From the NCBI GenBank assembly GCA_014155875.1, contig JACEFZ010006263.1, forward strand, positions 328,001-392,000: DNA of 64,000 nucleotides. The letters are read 5' to 3'. The stretch comes from Cepaea nemoralis (Eukaryota; Mollusca; Gastropoda; Stylommatophora; Helicidae). This document shows positions 43,391 through 54,130 of the stretch, piece after piece (position 1 is the stretch's first letter; every line of letters begins with the position of its first letter). Position numbers and translations under genes: made by a program. The notes under the pieces are model-generated. The model was given only the letters and a program-made list of their open reading frames with translations. It was not told the DNA's origin and made no database searches.

Positions 43391-43559
43391 TTTACTATGG
43401 TAACCAGCGAATAAACTCACTAAATAATTCAAATGCCTCACTTAACTATTGAAAAGGCTCGGAAATTGTTCCAAAAGATAGGTAAAGAAAAAGTTTGGTG
43501 GAGGTCATGAAAACACGTGCAACATTGTGTGTTTACACTGGTTCTGAAAATCTCACTGA

Positions 43560-43860
43560 AAGCTTTTTGAATTCATCTTGACACCTGGGTGACAGCTTCT
43601 AAAGACCGTAATTCGTGGCGTACGTCATTACATAAGGGTGCAGTCACTCGTAAAGCAACCAGGACTGCAAGAGCTGTGAAGAAAAGGCTGGACAGAAAAA
43701 CCACTGCAGGAGATCCTCCTCCTGGAAAGTCAAGCATTCTATGCCCACATTATCACAGAACATTTCGAGCCAAAATAGGCCTTTTCAGCCATCTTAGAAC
43801 TCACGGCTCCATACTTTCAACCCCACTGGATGAAATGAATGGTCATCATCATTCTTGATG
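43560..43860 (+). pseudogene. LINE C-terminus with degraded C2H2 finger
   Basis: DRNSWRTSLHKGAVTRKATR followed by CPHYHRTFRAKIGLFSHL and a stop near 43858. Many endonuclease-RT elements end in such a finger; here the second Cys is replaced (CPHY). 5' truncated. Confidence 0.7.
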
Positions 43861-43879
43861 GACAAACAACAACACACTG

Positions 43880-43965
43880 GCTGCTGAGGATAGGGACGGA
43901 GCACTTATGGGAATGCCACGAATGCTGTGATGTCGATTCCTAAATCAATCAATCAATCATAGAAG
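43880..43965 (+). mobile_element. I-like LINE 3' terminal fragment
   Basis: GACGGAGCACTTATGGGAATG, GTGATGTCGATTCC, then AATCAATCAATCAATC, the same end as 19861-19900. Confidence 0.8.
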
Positions 43966-44059
43966 GAGATGCAACAACTGATATAAAACAATTCACGCCC
44001 AGGTGATATAACTGTCTATATGAATGTGCCCTGTGCTAAGAGGAAAAAGAACTGCCTGG

Positions 44060-44765
44060 GAGTTCACAGTGAAGGTCTTTCAAAGTTTCTCTCTGTCATA
44101 AGCCACATTTCCTATCTCTGTCGCTATCACTTGTCAATTGTCAAGCATATCTTGAATTCATCTACATTGTGATCTTCCTCTTCTCTTCCTCCCTGGTACA
44201 CTTCCTCTCATAATTATCTTTTCAAGGTCTCCCTGTCTTTTCACATTCAAAATATTTCATTTTCTAAATTTTTGTTTACCTCTGTATCCAATACCTTGGA
44301 CTGCCAGAGTAACTTACAATAACTGCTTGGAAGAGGCTAATGAAACTTAGAACATTATATACAAATATCAGACTTCATTCTTTGGTCATGTACTGATAAG
44401 TAGAAAAAAAGAAGACATTTTTAAAATATGACAAAATCACCAATGTAAAGCTTAAGGAGAGAACTAAACATATAGCAGAGCATCAAGTAGTGAAGAAAAG
44501 ATGCTGGCACTGGACAGGACACACACTGAGAAAACCTGAGAATTGTATGACTAGACAGGTCTTTGCCTTGAATCTACAGGTCAAAAGAAGTAGAGGAGGG
44601 CCAAAAGCACACAGAGAAGATCAGTAGAGACAGAAAAGATTAGGGAAGGACATGGATGAAGCTGCATGGGATGGCTAAGGACAGGGCGGCCTGGAGTGAG
44701 GTGGTTGAGTGCCTATACCCCAATGGGCGATAAAGGACAAGAGAAGACTGGGGGTTCACAACGAA
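44060..44765 (+). mobile_element. LINE-derived debris, duplicated at 51.1-51.7 kb
   Basis: 44060-44290 matches 51085-51290 (ATCTTGAATTCATCTACATT and following). 44305-44480 matches 51470-51660 (ACCTTGGACTGCCAGAGTAA). 44480-44765 reads like an RTE-like C-terminus (RCWHWTGHTLRKPENCM, RSRGGPKAHRED). Confidence 0.65.
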
Positions 44766-44799
44766 GGTTAATGGACAATGTTTAGTACAGCAATGTCAA

Positions 44800-45240
44800 A
44801 ATTAATTATTCATTCAGTAGCACATCCCTTGCAGAACCTCGCTCCCTTAACAACCTTCCAGAAAACTTCTCCATCACAAGCAAGATGTCTTGCGTCCGAT
44901 ACACCCATCTGGAGATCATTCACCACATCCTGCACCCATCTTCTCTTTGGCCTTCCTCTTCCTTTCTTCCCAGGCATATACCCCTCCATTATTGTTCTCT
45001 CCAAAATTTCATCGCGTTTCAAGTGACCAAAATATGTCAAGTTTCTTTGTTTTATCATCTTTAATAGCCAACCTTTTTCAATATTCAGCTCTTGAAGTAT
45101 AGACGCATTTGTTCTTTTCTTTATCCAAGATATTCTTAGAACCCATCTATATTCAAAGGCATTTATGCAATGTTCAGCTTGTTTAGTAAGTGTCCAGAAC
45201 TCACAGGTGTTTGTTGCAATGGGAACGATCATGCTCTAAA
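44800..45240 (-). pseudogene. RTE-like LINE RT C-terminus
   Basis: Open for 140 codons on the minus strand: TCEFWTLTKQAEHCINAFEY, RNLTYFGHLKRDE, KKGRGRPKRRWVQDVVNDL, the typical end of RTE-like elements. Lies in the intron between kinase exons 45466-45553 and 41763-42751. Confidence 0.8.
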
Positions 45241-45465
45241 AAAATCTAATTTTTGTACTTCTATCTGAATGTAAATTTGCAAGAAATCATGAACAGTGAA
45301 ATCATGCTGGGGTTGACTGCGACATCCTAATTTACTACAAAAAAGCCTTGTATATTATTCCATGACATCTGGTCTGAGAATGGAGGTGGAGGCAGTATCA
45401 GCAGCATTCTGCTAGCTGGAGGGCAAACTTTTATCACAAGTGCACACAATACTATTAATACTCAC

Positions 45466-45553
45466 CAGGGGATTCGCATTTCTGCATTTTCTGAGCCACA
45501 ACTTTGTCTGAGTTTATCTTATACACGTTGACAAACCTTGTCAGGTCTTCAGT
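45466..45553 (-). CDS. Kinase-like gene, internal exon (88 bp)
   Basis: Acceptor TTTTTGCAG and donor GTGAGT. Reads TEDLTRFVNVYKINSDKVVA and ends CESP plus one base. Enters in phase 0 and leaves in phase 1, consistent with both neighbours. Beyond the kinase domain; no motif recognised. Confidence 0.78.
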
Positions 45554-45597
45554 CTGCAAAAACACCAGTGTTCTCAATGAGTACAAAACAAGTTTTC

Positions 45598-45665
45598 ACT
45601 GTGCCTGTGCTAAAATCGTATGACAGAAGGGCTAAATGGTATGACAGAAGGGCTAAATGGTATGA
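45598..45665 (+). repeat. 21-bp tandem repeat, 3 copies
   Basis: TATGACAGAAGGGCTAAATGG repeated; 21 bp unit (first 20 bases TATGACAGAAGGGCTAAATG). Confidence 0.85.
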
Positions 45666-45689
45666 CAGAACAACTAATGTGAAGCTTAG

Positions 45690-45960
45690 GGCAAGAACAT
45701 GACAGTTGTAAGAAGTGGTGGAAAGACAATGGCACCTGATAGTAAACATGAGAATAATATAACCAGAAAGTCCTTCCATTGAAACCTACACAGAAAATGA
45801 AATGGAATAAGACCTAAAAAATATATGGAGAAGAGAAATGCAGAGATGAATAATATGGGGTAGACATGGAGAGAGCTGCAGGAGGTAGCAAAAGACATGA
45901 CAGCTTAGTGTGAGTTGGTTAAGGGCTTACCCCTCAACAGGGTATAAAGGACAGAGACCG
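45690..45960 (+). mobile_element. Decayed LINE 3' end
   Basis: Resembles 44480-44765 and 47310-47450 (ACATGGAGAGAGCTGCAGGA, GAGTTGGTTAAGGGC). No intact frame. Confidence 0.5.
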
Positions 45961-46195
45961 AAGAAATCTGCAATGATACTTTCCAGTACTTACAGATGAC
46001 AAGGGAGAATCGAACCTGACCCTATAACTTTAATATATCTTAGCGACATAATAATTGTTTTCTTGTTTACGAAAGCTCTGTGACTATTCCATGACATGTA
46101 TACAGATTATGCTGTCCTGTGCAGTCTCAATGAAAACAGTTAATGCATCTGTTATAGTGACCTATTCAATTTGCTCATGGTTTCCTAAACTTGCC

Positions 46196-46680
46196 GGCTC
46201 TGTGGCGAAGGGCTTACGAACACAATTCGTGATCCTGCATACTGCTTTCGAAGAGCAGCTTCCACCGATTTGGCAGCAGCCTGCTTTGTGTTGGTTTTCA
46301 TGAAATGGTATAGGTGCCAGTCGTTCAGAAAGCAATTACACACTTTTTTTTTCAATTCGCATATCCTTTTACAGGACATCGCTGTCAACAGCAGCATCTT
46401 TCAGCTGTCTGTTGATTTCTTGGCAAGATTACGCTCAGTAGTTTGCCATTGCTTTCTGAGCGGCCGGCTCAGTTATCCCGCAAGTCACCAGCGGGGGACG
46501 AACCGCTGCCAGTTCTCGCCTGCTACGAGACTCTGCGTGATAAACGGGATTACGGAGAAAGTGGTGTAACCCCTCGGCCAAAGAGACCGAATTACACACT
46601 ACTGAATGTAAACTTGCCAAGAAAAATCACAAACAGCTATAAAATTCTGGGGTTGACTGCGACATCCTGTAAAGAATAGC
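46196..46680 (+). mobile_element. SINE family B interrupted by a SINE family A
   Basis: Family B: head TGTGGCGAAGGGCTTACG and CTTTCGAAGAGCAG, body to 46344, then 46590-46680 with CTTGCCAAGAAAAATCACAA and GGGGTTGACTGCGACATCC. The interruption is described separately. Confidence 0.88.
46345..46589 (-). mobile_element. SINE family A nested in SINE family B
   Basis: Minus strand with T-run at its left end, TTGCCATTGCTTTCTGAGCG and GGGGACGAACCGC. TSD AATTACACACT at 46334-46344 and 46590-46600. Confidence 0.92.
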
Positions 46681-46689
46681 AACTAACTT

Positions 46690-46840
46690 CCTAAACTTGT
46701 GATTATCCGCTCTCAGTTTGCTATATGTGTTTATCATCCCCTGGTTTCCTAGTGTTTATTTTCCCTTGGTTTTCTCAGCTTGTATCTGCCCTTGGTTTCT
46801 TAAGCTTGTGTTTATCTGCTCTTGATTCCTAAGTTTACTT
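46690..46840 (+). repeat. Imperfect minisatellite, about 30 bp unit
   Basis: GGTTTCCTAAGCTTGTGTTT and ATCTGCCCTTG variants, about five copies; the same unit recurs at 49850-50230. Confidence 0.75.
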
Positions 46841-46927
46841 TACTGGCCTGGATGGGGGTGGAGTGTAGGTGGGTTGGTTGGTGTGTGTGGGTGTGGCTGT
46901 GTCTGTGCTTCTAAAGCTTCAAACACT

Positions 46928-47172
46928 GTTGGCTGGAGAAGAGGGATTTGCTTCTAAAGCTGTTGGCTGGGGGAGAGGGATTTGCTTCTAAAGCTGTTGG
47001 CTGGGGGAGAGGGATTTGCTTCTAAAGCTGTTGGCTGGGGGAGAGGGATTTGCTTCTAAAGCTGTTGGCTGGGGGAGAGGGATTTGCTTCTAAAGCTGTT
47101 GGCTGGGGGAGAGGGATTTGCTTCTAAAGCTTTTGGCTGGGGGAGAGGGATTTGCTTCTAAAGCTTTTGGCT
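46928..47172 (+). repeat. Minisatellite, 34-bp unit, about 7 copies
   Basis: TTGCTTCTAAAGCTGTTGGC plus TGGGGGAGAGGGAT repeats, very homogeneous. Confidence 0.95.
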
Positions 47173-47309
47173 GGATTGTGCTAGTTGGAAGAGCTTCACA
47201 CTTGTTCCCCGCCGTACACACAAATGAGCTGGAGACTGAAATTACTCCAACCTGCCAATGTACAGCCTGAAAGCCCATTCTCTGGAACCCCCAGCCAACA
47301 GAAATAGAC

Positions 47310-47640
47310 AGAGACTAAAGCATATATGTAGAAGCTGAAAATAAAGACAGAGATGGATAATATGCGGAGAGAATGGACGGAGCTGTCAGGAGTTCACAAA
47401 GGAAGGAGCATTGGTTTGAGTTGGTTGAGGGAATTAATAAACTCCATAGGGAGATCCTATGAATAAATCACCCCATACACAAGAGAAAAAGACGGTGAGC
47501 TTTACTAGAACATGTAACAAAATGAACGTTGCAGTCACAGCCTCATCAGCACACAAACATAGAGAGATGAAAAGCAGGAGAAGCAGAAGCAGGAGAAGAA
47601 AAATAAGAAATTACCTACTGTCTCTCATACTCAATACAAA
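47310..47640. mobile_element. LINE tail and palindrome-family remnants
   Basis: 47310-47450 resembles other decayed LINE ends (GACGGAGCTGTCAGGAGTTC). 47500-47560 (ATGAACGTTGCAGTCACAGC, CTCATCAGCACACAAACA) recalls the arm of the palindrome at 12.3 kb. Confidence 0.45.
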
Positions 47641-47790
47641 GGTTCAAATCTCATCTAAACACAGAGTATATACTGACTGGTTTATATACATACATTTATA
47701 AATATTGACCGACTGATTGATATACATAAATTTATATATATTGACTGACTGATTGATATACATATATTTATATATATTGACTGACTGATT

Positions 47791-47933
47791 CTTCTTCTTC
47801 TGCATTCATCCGGAGGTTTTTTTTTCCGGACGTGATTGCGTTGTGCCTGTTTACAGCAGAGCTGCGTTCTTGTGCCGTTAGGCAGACACATCCGAATTCT
47901 GCAGGCATTTGTTGACCGGGTTAACCTTCCCGG
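47791..47933 (-). mobile_element. 143-bp 3' end of the I-like LINE, with TSD
   Basis: Reverse complement of about 5469-5617 with minor differences. TSD GACTGACTGATT at 47779-47790 and 47934-47945. The target is itself a short repeat (GACTGACTGATTGATATACA), so TSD length is uncertain. Confidence 0.85.
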
Positions 47934-47944
47934 GACTGACTGAT

Positions 47945-49690
47945 TGATATTTATATATAACTAGCTGACCCGGCCCGGCTTCGCCCAGACCCTGGTGGGG
48001 ATCATCTAATTTAATTCATATAAGTAGTCAAATAAGCTCCCGTTCCCGTTCCCGACTATCTATCTGTCTGACCCGGCTTCGCCCAGACCCTGATGGGGAG
48101 CATCTCATTTAATTCATATAAGTAGTCATATAAGTTCCCGTTTCCGACTATCTGTCTGACCTGACCCGACTTCGCCCAGCCCCTGTTGGGGAGCATCTCA
48201 TTTAATTCATATAAGTAGTCATATAAGCTCCCGTTCCCAACTGTCTGTCTGTCTGTCTGTAGGAGGAGGAGGAAGAGGGAGGAGGATGAGGGAGGAGGAG
48301 GAGAGAGGAGGAGGGAGGAAGAGGGAGGAGGAGGGTGGAGGAAGAGGGAGGAGGAGGAGAATGCAGTAGGAGGAGCGGAGGAGGAGGAGGAGGAAGTAGG
48401 AGGAGAGGGAGGAGAGAGGAATGAGGGTGGAGAAGGAGAGGGAGGAAGGAAGAAGGGAAGAAGGAGGAGGGAGAGGAGGAAAGGAGGGGAGGAGGGAGTC
48501 AAGGAGGATGGAGGAGAGATGATGGAGGGAGGAGGGATGAAGGAGAGAGGAAGGAGGGGAGAAGGAGGAGGGAAGGGCGGAGGGAGTAGAAGGAGGATGA
48601 GGAGGGAGGAGGAGGAGAGGAGGAGGAGAGAGATGGAGAAGGGAGGAGGAGATAGAGGAGGGAGGGGAGGGTGAGGAGAAGCGAGGAGGAGGAGAAGGAG
48701 GGAGAAGGGAGGAGGAGGAGGGAGGGAAGGAGGAGAAGGAGGAGGAGGGAGCGGAGGAGGAAGGAAGAGGAAGTGATTAGGAGGAGGAAGAAGGAGGAGG
48801 AGGAGCGAAGAAGCAAGGAGCGAGGAAGGAGGAGTGAGAGGCGAAGAGGCGAGGAGCGATTGCGAGGAAGGATGGAGGAGGAGGAAGGGATGAGGAGGCA
48901 GAAGGGAGGAGGGAAGAGGGAGGAGGGGGAGAGGAGGAGGAAGAGGGTAGGAGGAGGAGGAGGGGAGAGGAGGAGGAGGAGGATTATAACGCATATGCCT
49001 GTAGATAACTGCAGCGAAAAGGTGGGGAGCATCTCATTTAATTCATATACGTAGTCATATAAGCTCCCGTTCCCGACTATCTGTCTGTCTTGTCTATCTA
49101 TCTGACCCGGCGTGGCTTCGCCCAGCTCCTGGCGGGGAGCGTCTCATTAAATTCATACAACAACAAAAAAAAGGTTACTTAAAAGAATGTCCTTCCACAC
49201 ACCATCCATTATTTTTAATGAAAACTGTTTTTAATCACCGACATGACTGTAGATAACTTCTTTAAGCATAAAAAGATGAGTTACAATGTTATGCATTATT
49301 TTTATGAAAACTTTGAAAATGCCTTAAAGATTATATCATGATTTATTATAACTCATATGCCTGTAAATAACTATAGACAAAGAGTTTATAAATCTTTGAA
49401 AACGATGCAACAATATATATATTTATATATATCAATGTTATTAAAAGTTATGCCCCTTGAAATAACTTTTGTAGAGTTAAGTCCCCTTGCTATATAGAAA
49501 TTATAATGAAAAATTAAATAATATTAAGTAAGTAGCCGATTTCACACTAAAAAAATATGACAGTTGGCAGTGCGGGAATGAGAGGAAGACATGTAGAAAA
49601 TTTCATCTCAATCGGATGGGCCGTTTGTGAACGCATGAAGGACATACACACACACACACATACATACATCCTTTTTTATATATAAGATAG
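47945..49690 (+). mobile_element. Dispersed repeat enclosing a (GGA)n tract
   Basis: Starts TATATAACTAGCTGACCCGG and ends CCTTTTTTATATATAAGATA. A block with GGCTTCGCCCAGACCCTG, GGGGAGCATCTCATTTAATT and AGCTCCCGTTCCCGACT is repeated three times at 47960-48240 and once after the purine tract (49020-49150). The right part has TCAATCGGATGGGCCGTTTG, a CA-run and a TATATA end, as in widespread LINE-linked repeats of invertebrates. No coding capacity. Confidence 0.6.
48260..48985 (+). repeat. (GGA)n polypurine tract, 725 bp
   Basis: Imperfect GGAGGA/GGGAGA repeat with almost no pyrimidines on the plus strand; long ORFs on both strands are artefacts. Confidence 0.97.
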
Positions 49691-49702
49691 CAATTTCTTT
49701 AC

Positions 49703-49758
49703 CTGAGAACTGCATGGTTCTCGCTTGGATTTTTTACATGGAGAGCCCTGGAGATTTT
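49703..49758 (-). CDS. Kinase-like gene, internal exon (56 bp)
   Basis: Acceptor ATGATCTAG, donor GTAAAG. Completes a split codon (G/AA) from exon 51990-52131, then NLQGSPCKKSKREPCSSQ in phase 0 at the end. The short basic Ser/Lys-rich stretch could be a phosphorylation or targeting segment. Assigned mainly because its phase fits both neighbours. Confidence 0.65.
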
Positions 49759-49849
49759 CTAGATCATAAAAACAAAATCAAGCAAATTACATCTTTCACT
49801 CTCGATTTCTATCAATCATGTTTATTTTACCTCAGCGTAACTTTACTAA

Positions 49850-50230
49850 CCCTTCATTTTCAGAGATAAAGTTTATCTGCCACTGCTTCCAGATTACATC
49901 ATTTCCTAAACTTATATTTATCTGCACTTGATATACTGATTTTTATCTGCCCTTGGTTTCCTAAATTTCTGTTCATCTGCCCTTCATTTTCAGATTAGAT
50001 GTTTATCTGCTCGTTTCCTAAGCTAGCATTTATCTGCCCTTCATTTCCAGATTACAAGTTTATCTGCCCTTTGTTTACTAAGTTTATGTTTATCTGCCCT
50101 TTGTTTCCTAAGCTTGGGTTTATCTCCTCTTGGTTTCCTAAGCTGATTTTGCCCGCCTTTCTTAATTTAGGTTTATCTACCCTTGGTTAACAACATGTAT
50201 GTTTTATTTCCTCGCAGCTTTCTACCCTAG
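49850..50230 (+). repeat. Imperfect minisatellite, about 30 bp unit
   Basis: Variants of TTTCCTAAGCTTGGGTTTAT and CTGCCCTTG, about ten copies; same family as 46690-46840. Confidence 0.8.
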
Positions 50231-50281
50231 ATATTAATCTGTCATTGGTATTCTGAGATCTCTCTCCTTGGCTTTGGTTAT

Positions 50282-50402
50282 AAAGATAATCATAGTCAAG
50301 TTCAGGAAGCAATGGCAAACTATTGAATTTAAACTTGCCCAGGATTCACAAACAGCTAACAAATGCAGGGGTTGACTGCTACATCCTATAAAGGACATGC
50401 AA
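50282..50402 (+). mobile_element. SINE family B tail
   Basis: AGGAAGCAATGGCAAACTAT, ACTTGCCCAGGATTCACAAA, GGGGTTGACTGCTACATCC, AAAGGACATGCAACT. Confidence 0.75.
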
Positions 50403-51080
50403 CTAACTTTTGATTTAATAGTCAAGTTAAATGACTACATTTCGTGATAATATATTGCTATATATTTTTGTCATCTTCTTCTTCATTTCTCTTTTGAGGG
50501 TAGTGTGTCCCACCTAGTTATGCCCCTCACAGGTCAGCTTATCTGACTTTGGCATGCATAAGGTTTGCTTCTTTGAGACAGCATCCAGCCAAGGCAACAG
50601 GCTCTATCTACCCATAGGCAGGTCTTATTTCCTAACAATTCTGCCAAGGCAGCAGCTTACTCTTTCTGATTTCCAAATGTATTGTGATTTCTAATATGCA
50701 CATCTTGCACACAGGACCTCTTATTTTTTTTTCGCTCTCATCTGAGAAGGCTAGGTATGAATCTCACTACCCAAGAGATCAGGGGACACTTGTGACATCG
50801 ATAGCACGGGTTCTTGGAACAACTCTCAGCCCTAAGCTAACAATGCTGTAACGTTAAAAATGTTAGTTAACACCAACCAGACACTGTCAGAATCCGAGGC
50901 AGATACAGTAACTTCTCAGACACAGCTCCCTATAAGCAACACGCTAATTCTGAATAAGCTCTTGAGCTCTCCATACAGGGTAAGCAAGACATGGGTGCTG
51001 ACCGTCTACCATCACTTTGGGAAACTGCTGTGACGCTCTTCCACCCCTCACCATCATCATCATCCAGTAGCTTGTCTTGA
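50403..51080. other. No gene recognised
   Basis: Intronic sequence of the kinase gene without ORFs; no repeat identified. Confidence 0.45.
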
Positions 51081-51084
51081 GCAG

Positions 51085-51690
51085 AACTTCACCCCTGTAA
51101 GTCTTTCCAAGTTTCTCTGTCCTTTCTAAGCCAGATTTCCGACCTCTGCTGCTGTCACGTGACTAGAATATCTTGAATTCATCTACATTGTGATCCTCCT
51201 CTTCTCTTCCTCCCTCCCTGGTACACTTCCTCCCATAATCATCTTTTCAAGATCTTCCTGTCTTTTCACATCCAAATTATTTCTTTTTCTAATTTTTTTT
51301 TTTTGGTCTTAAAAACCAATCTTCTTAAATATTGAGTTCTTGTTGGATAGATCTGTTTGTTCTCCTTCCCATCCAGAAAATATTTAATACTATATCACAA
51401 CAAGATGAATGAACAAATTAAGAAGAGGTTGGAAACAGGGGATATGGTTCCTAAGATGAATGTTGCAAATACCTTGGACTGCCAGAGTAACTTACAATAA
51501 CTGCTTGGAAGAGGCTAATGAAACTTAGAACATTAAATACAAATATCAGAAAGAGACGGACGTCATTCTTTGGTCACATATTGATAAGTAGAAAAAATAA
51601 GAAACTTTAAAAATATTACGGAATCACCAATGTAAAGCTTAAGGAGAGAACTAAACAAATCCCAGTGAATCAAGTAGTTTGATTTTAGAT
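51085..51690. mobile_element. LINE-derived debris, duplicate of 44.1-44.5 kb
   Basis: Shares ATCTTGAATTCATCTACATT, CTCTTCTCTTCCTCCCTCC and later ACCTTGGACTGCCAGAGTAA with 44140-44500, with an extra 170 bp between the two blocks (51300-51465). Confidence 0.7.
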
Positions 51691-51989
51691 TCCCACACAC
51701 CTGATTTCTACACATCTCTTCTATGCTGATACGCACAGAACACACTCCCACACACTGCTGTCTGTAACATCACCGACAGATGCTGATGTCTGCGGTTTAG
51801 GGGTTGTGAAAGCATTTCATGATTCCCCGACATAAATAAAAAATAAAATTGGAAGTTTCATTTCGTTTTCTGGACTTCTACTTTTGATGATATTTTATCT
51901 GCGTACATCTTTCATTCATTACATTTTCCCATCAAACTTTTATGTTCATTATTATTATTATTTTTTTTTAAATGAAGTTAATGTGACAC

Positions 51990-52131
51990 CTTGCAAGAAG
52001 CTCACAGCTGTTCTGGCTGTCCACCTATTGTCCCTGTTCAGAGCAAGAACACCTTGAAGCAGGTTTCTCATTAAATCTGACTTTGGCACGTCAAGCAGCT
52101 GGAACATCTGTGTCTCTGTCATTTCACTGAT
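51990..52131 (-). CDS. Kinase-like gene, exon for kinase C-lobe end
   Basis: Acceptor CCTCCCCAG, donor GTGTCA. 47 codons plus one base: ISEMTETQMFQLLDVPKSDL, then LLQGVLALNRDNRWTARTAV. The pattern L-x-N-x-D-x-R-x-T-A is that of kinase subdomain XI, where the conserved Arg caps the domain. Enters in phase 0, leaves in phase 1. Confidence 0.85.
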
Positions 52132-52191
52132 CTGGGGAGGACACAGACACCGGCTGACAACATGGTTAAGTCAGGTTAACAAGTTACTGGC

Positions 52192-52375
52192 ATGTCCTTT
52201 ACAGGACATCACAATCAACCCCAGCATTTTATGCTAGGATATTTTGATGTTCAGTGGTTTGCCATTGCTTTCTGAAAGACATATGCTCATACCATCAAAA
52301 TCAATGCAAGGTGGTCTGCTTCCAAATCGCCTGCAGCTGATTTCAAACCACCGACTTGGTGTGTTAAGGAATTGT
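52192..52375 (-). mobile_element. SINE family B/A-like, minus strand
   Basis: CTTTACAGGACATCACAATC, GTGGTTTGCCATTGCTTTC and a B-box-like GATTTCAAACCACC. Confidence 0.75.
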
Positions 52376-52429
52376 GCTTTCAGTGCCCCTAAAGCACAGA
52401 CATCGGCATTCTTTTAGTGATGTTAGGTG

Positions 52430-53675
52430 TGGGACATCACAGATGGGATGTGTGAGAACCTGTGAGGTGTGTGGGAATGTGAGATAACATAAGGCCTGGA
52501 TGGATATTTCTAAGATGTGAATTATGTAGGAGCTATATGTGATGTGTATGAATATGTGGTGGTGTGAGTTAATGTGAGGTGTGTAGGAATTAGGAATATT
52601 TGGAGGAATGTGAAAATCTGTGAGATGATAGGTAACAGTTAAGCTGTGTAGAAACATATACGGTGTGGAATCATATAGTTTGTGAGAACAGGTGAGGTGT
52701 GTGGGAATATGAAGGGACATGGAAACATTCACAAGTGTGTAGTCAAATGATACTGAAGAAATCCTCTTGCTCTTGCCTACTTTATTATATTCCTTAGTTT
52801 CTAAGGTTTGTGGGAAAATGTGAGGTTATTGGGAAAATATATGAAAAGTGGGGAAACATTTGAAGTATGTGAAAACTTAAGGTGTGTGGATGGCATGTGG
52901 CGGATGTAGAAGTATATGTGGGCATTTTAAAGTCTGCGAGAAGTGTGTGGAATAGGAATGTTTAAAGTGTGTGTAAGCATGTGAAGTGTGTGGGAACGTG
53001 AAGCTTGTGGAAACATGTGAAGTGTGCGGCGATATTTGAAGTGTGTGCAACTGTGAAGTATGTGGAACTGAGATGTGTATGTCAAATTTGTGGAAATAGC
53101 AAGCGTACTGAAATGTGACATGTAAATGGAAAGTCACAGTTGTGCAAATGGCAAGCGTATTGAAATGTGACATTATATGGAGTGTCAAGTTTGTGGAAAT
53201 GGCAAGCGTTTGGATAGTGACATGTGGAAACATAAAGTGTGTGGTAAACTTTGTGGGAACATGTGATATGTGAAGCACGTAAAATGTGTAGACATGTGAA
53301 GCATGTAAAAATGTGATAGTGTGTAAAAATGTGAGTCATACAGAAATTTGTGGAAACACAAAGCAGGTGACACCAAGATGAGTGTTGAAATATAGAAATG
53401 CCTGAAAACATGTGATGTGTCTGGGGACATGTGATGTGTGCAGAAACTTGTGACGTATGTGGGAACATGTGAAATGCGCGAGAGTATGCCTAGTGTGTGG
53501 GAACATATAAAGTGTGTGAAAATATGTGAAGTGTGTGAGATGAAATAAAGTGTGTGAAAACATGTGAAGTGTGTGAGAGGAAGTCATGTGCATGGGAACA
53601 TGTGAAATGTGTGAGAGGAAGTCATGTGCATGGGAACATGTGAAATGTGTGAAAACAGGCCAGTTATTCAACAAA
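52430..53675 (+). repeat. GT-rich degenerate minisatellite in intron
   Basis: Variants of GTGTGGGAACATGTGAAGTG over 1.2 kb; unit about 20 bp, highly diverged. Fills most of the intron between the exons at 51990 and 53698. Confidence 0.9.
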
Positions 53676-53697
53676 AGCTACAAGTTTAGACTCAAAC

Positions 53698-53865
53698 CTT
53701 CTTCATGATGCTCTGCTGTGTATGAATGTCCACGACCACGTCTTGTCCGGTGAAGAAGTGAGTCAGTGGATCCCTTTTCTTCACTAGAAACAAGCCAACA
53801 AGTCCGCCAGCAAAAACATCATCCTTTTCATTCAACGTGTGCGCTGGATACGGGATCTTCTTCAG
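53698..53865 (-). CDS. Kinase-like gene, exon for subdomain IX-X
   Basis: Acceptor TTTCATTAG, donor GTTTGA. Exactly 56 codons, phase 0 at both ends: LKKIPYPAHTLNEKDDVFAG then GLVGLFLVKKRDPLTHFFTG and DIHTQQSIMKK. The DVFAGGLV stretch fits the D-V-x-x-x-G motif of kinase subdomain IX. Confidence 0.85.
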
Positions 53866-53934
53866 CTAATGAAATGCAAGATAAAATATGTAATTTACTT
53901 TTGTTCTTCTTTTTCACTCGCTTTTAACTCAAGT

Positions 53935-54130
53935 GCACTGGACCAATGTTTATGCATGGTATAGCTTTCCTTATTACCAGCATCCCTCACCATCAGGCGA
54001 ACCCACTCTGACTTCAAGTCAAGGACGAGAAGTCAACATTTTAGTTCAACTATACGGTGATGGGGTTGAACCCGCTACATTGGCATCAGTTTAAGAACGA
54101 GCACACTTAGCCATTCGGCAATGATGACAT
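53935..54130 (+). mobile_element. SINE-like family C
   Basis: CACTGGACCAATGTTTATGC, TATAGCTTTCC, CACCATCAGGCGAACCCACT, CAAGTCAAGGACGAGAAGTC, GGGGTTGAACCCGC. Confidence 0.75.

Noticed and set aside
48056..48994. 312-codon Pro/Leu/Ser-rich ORF (minus) and Lys/Arg/Glu ORFs (plus)
   Set aside because: Product of the (GGA)n tract; no start context or homology visible.
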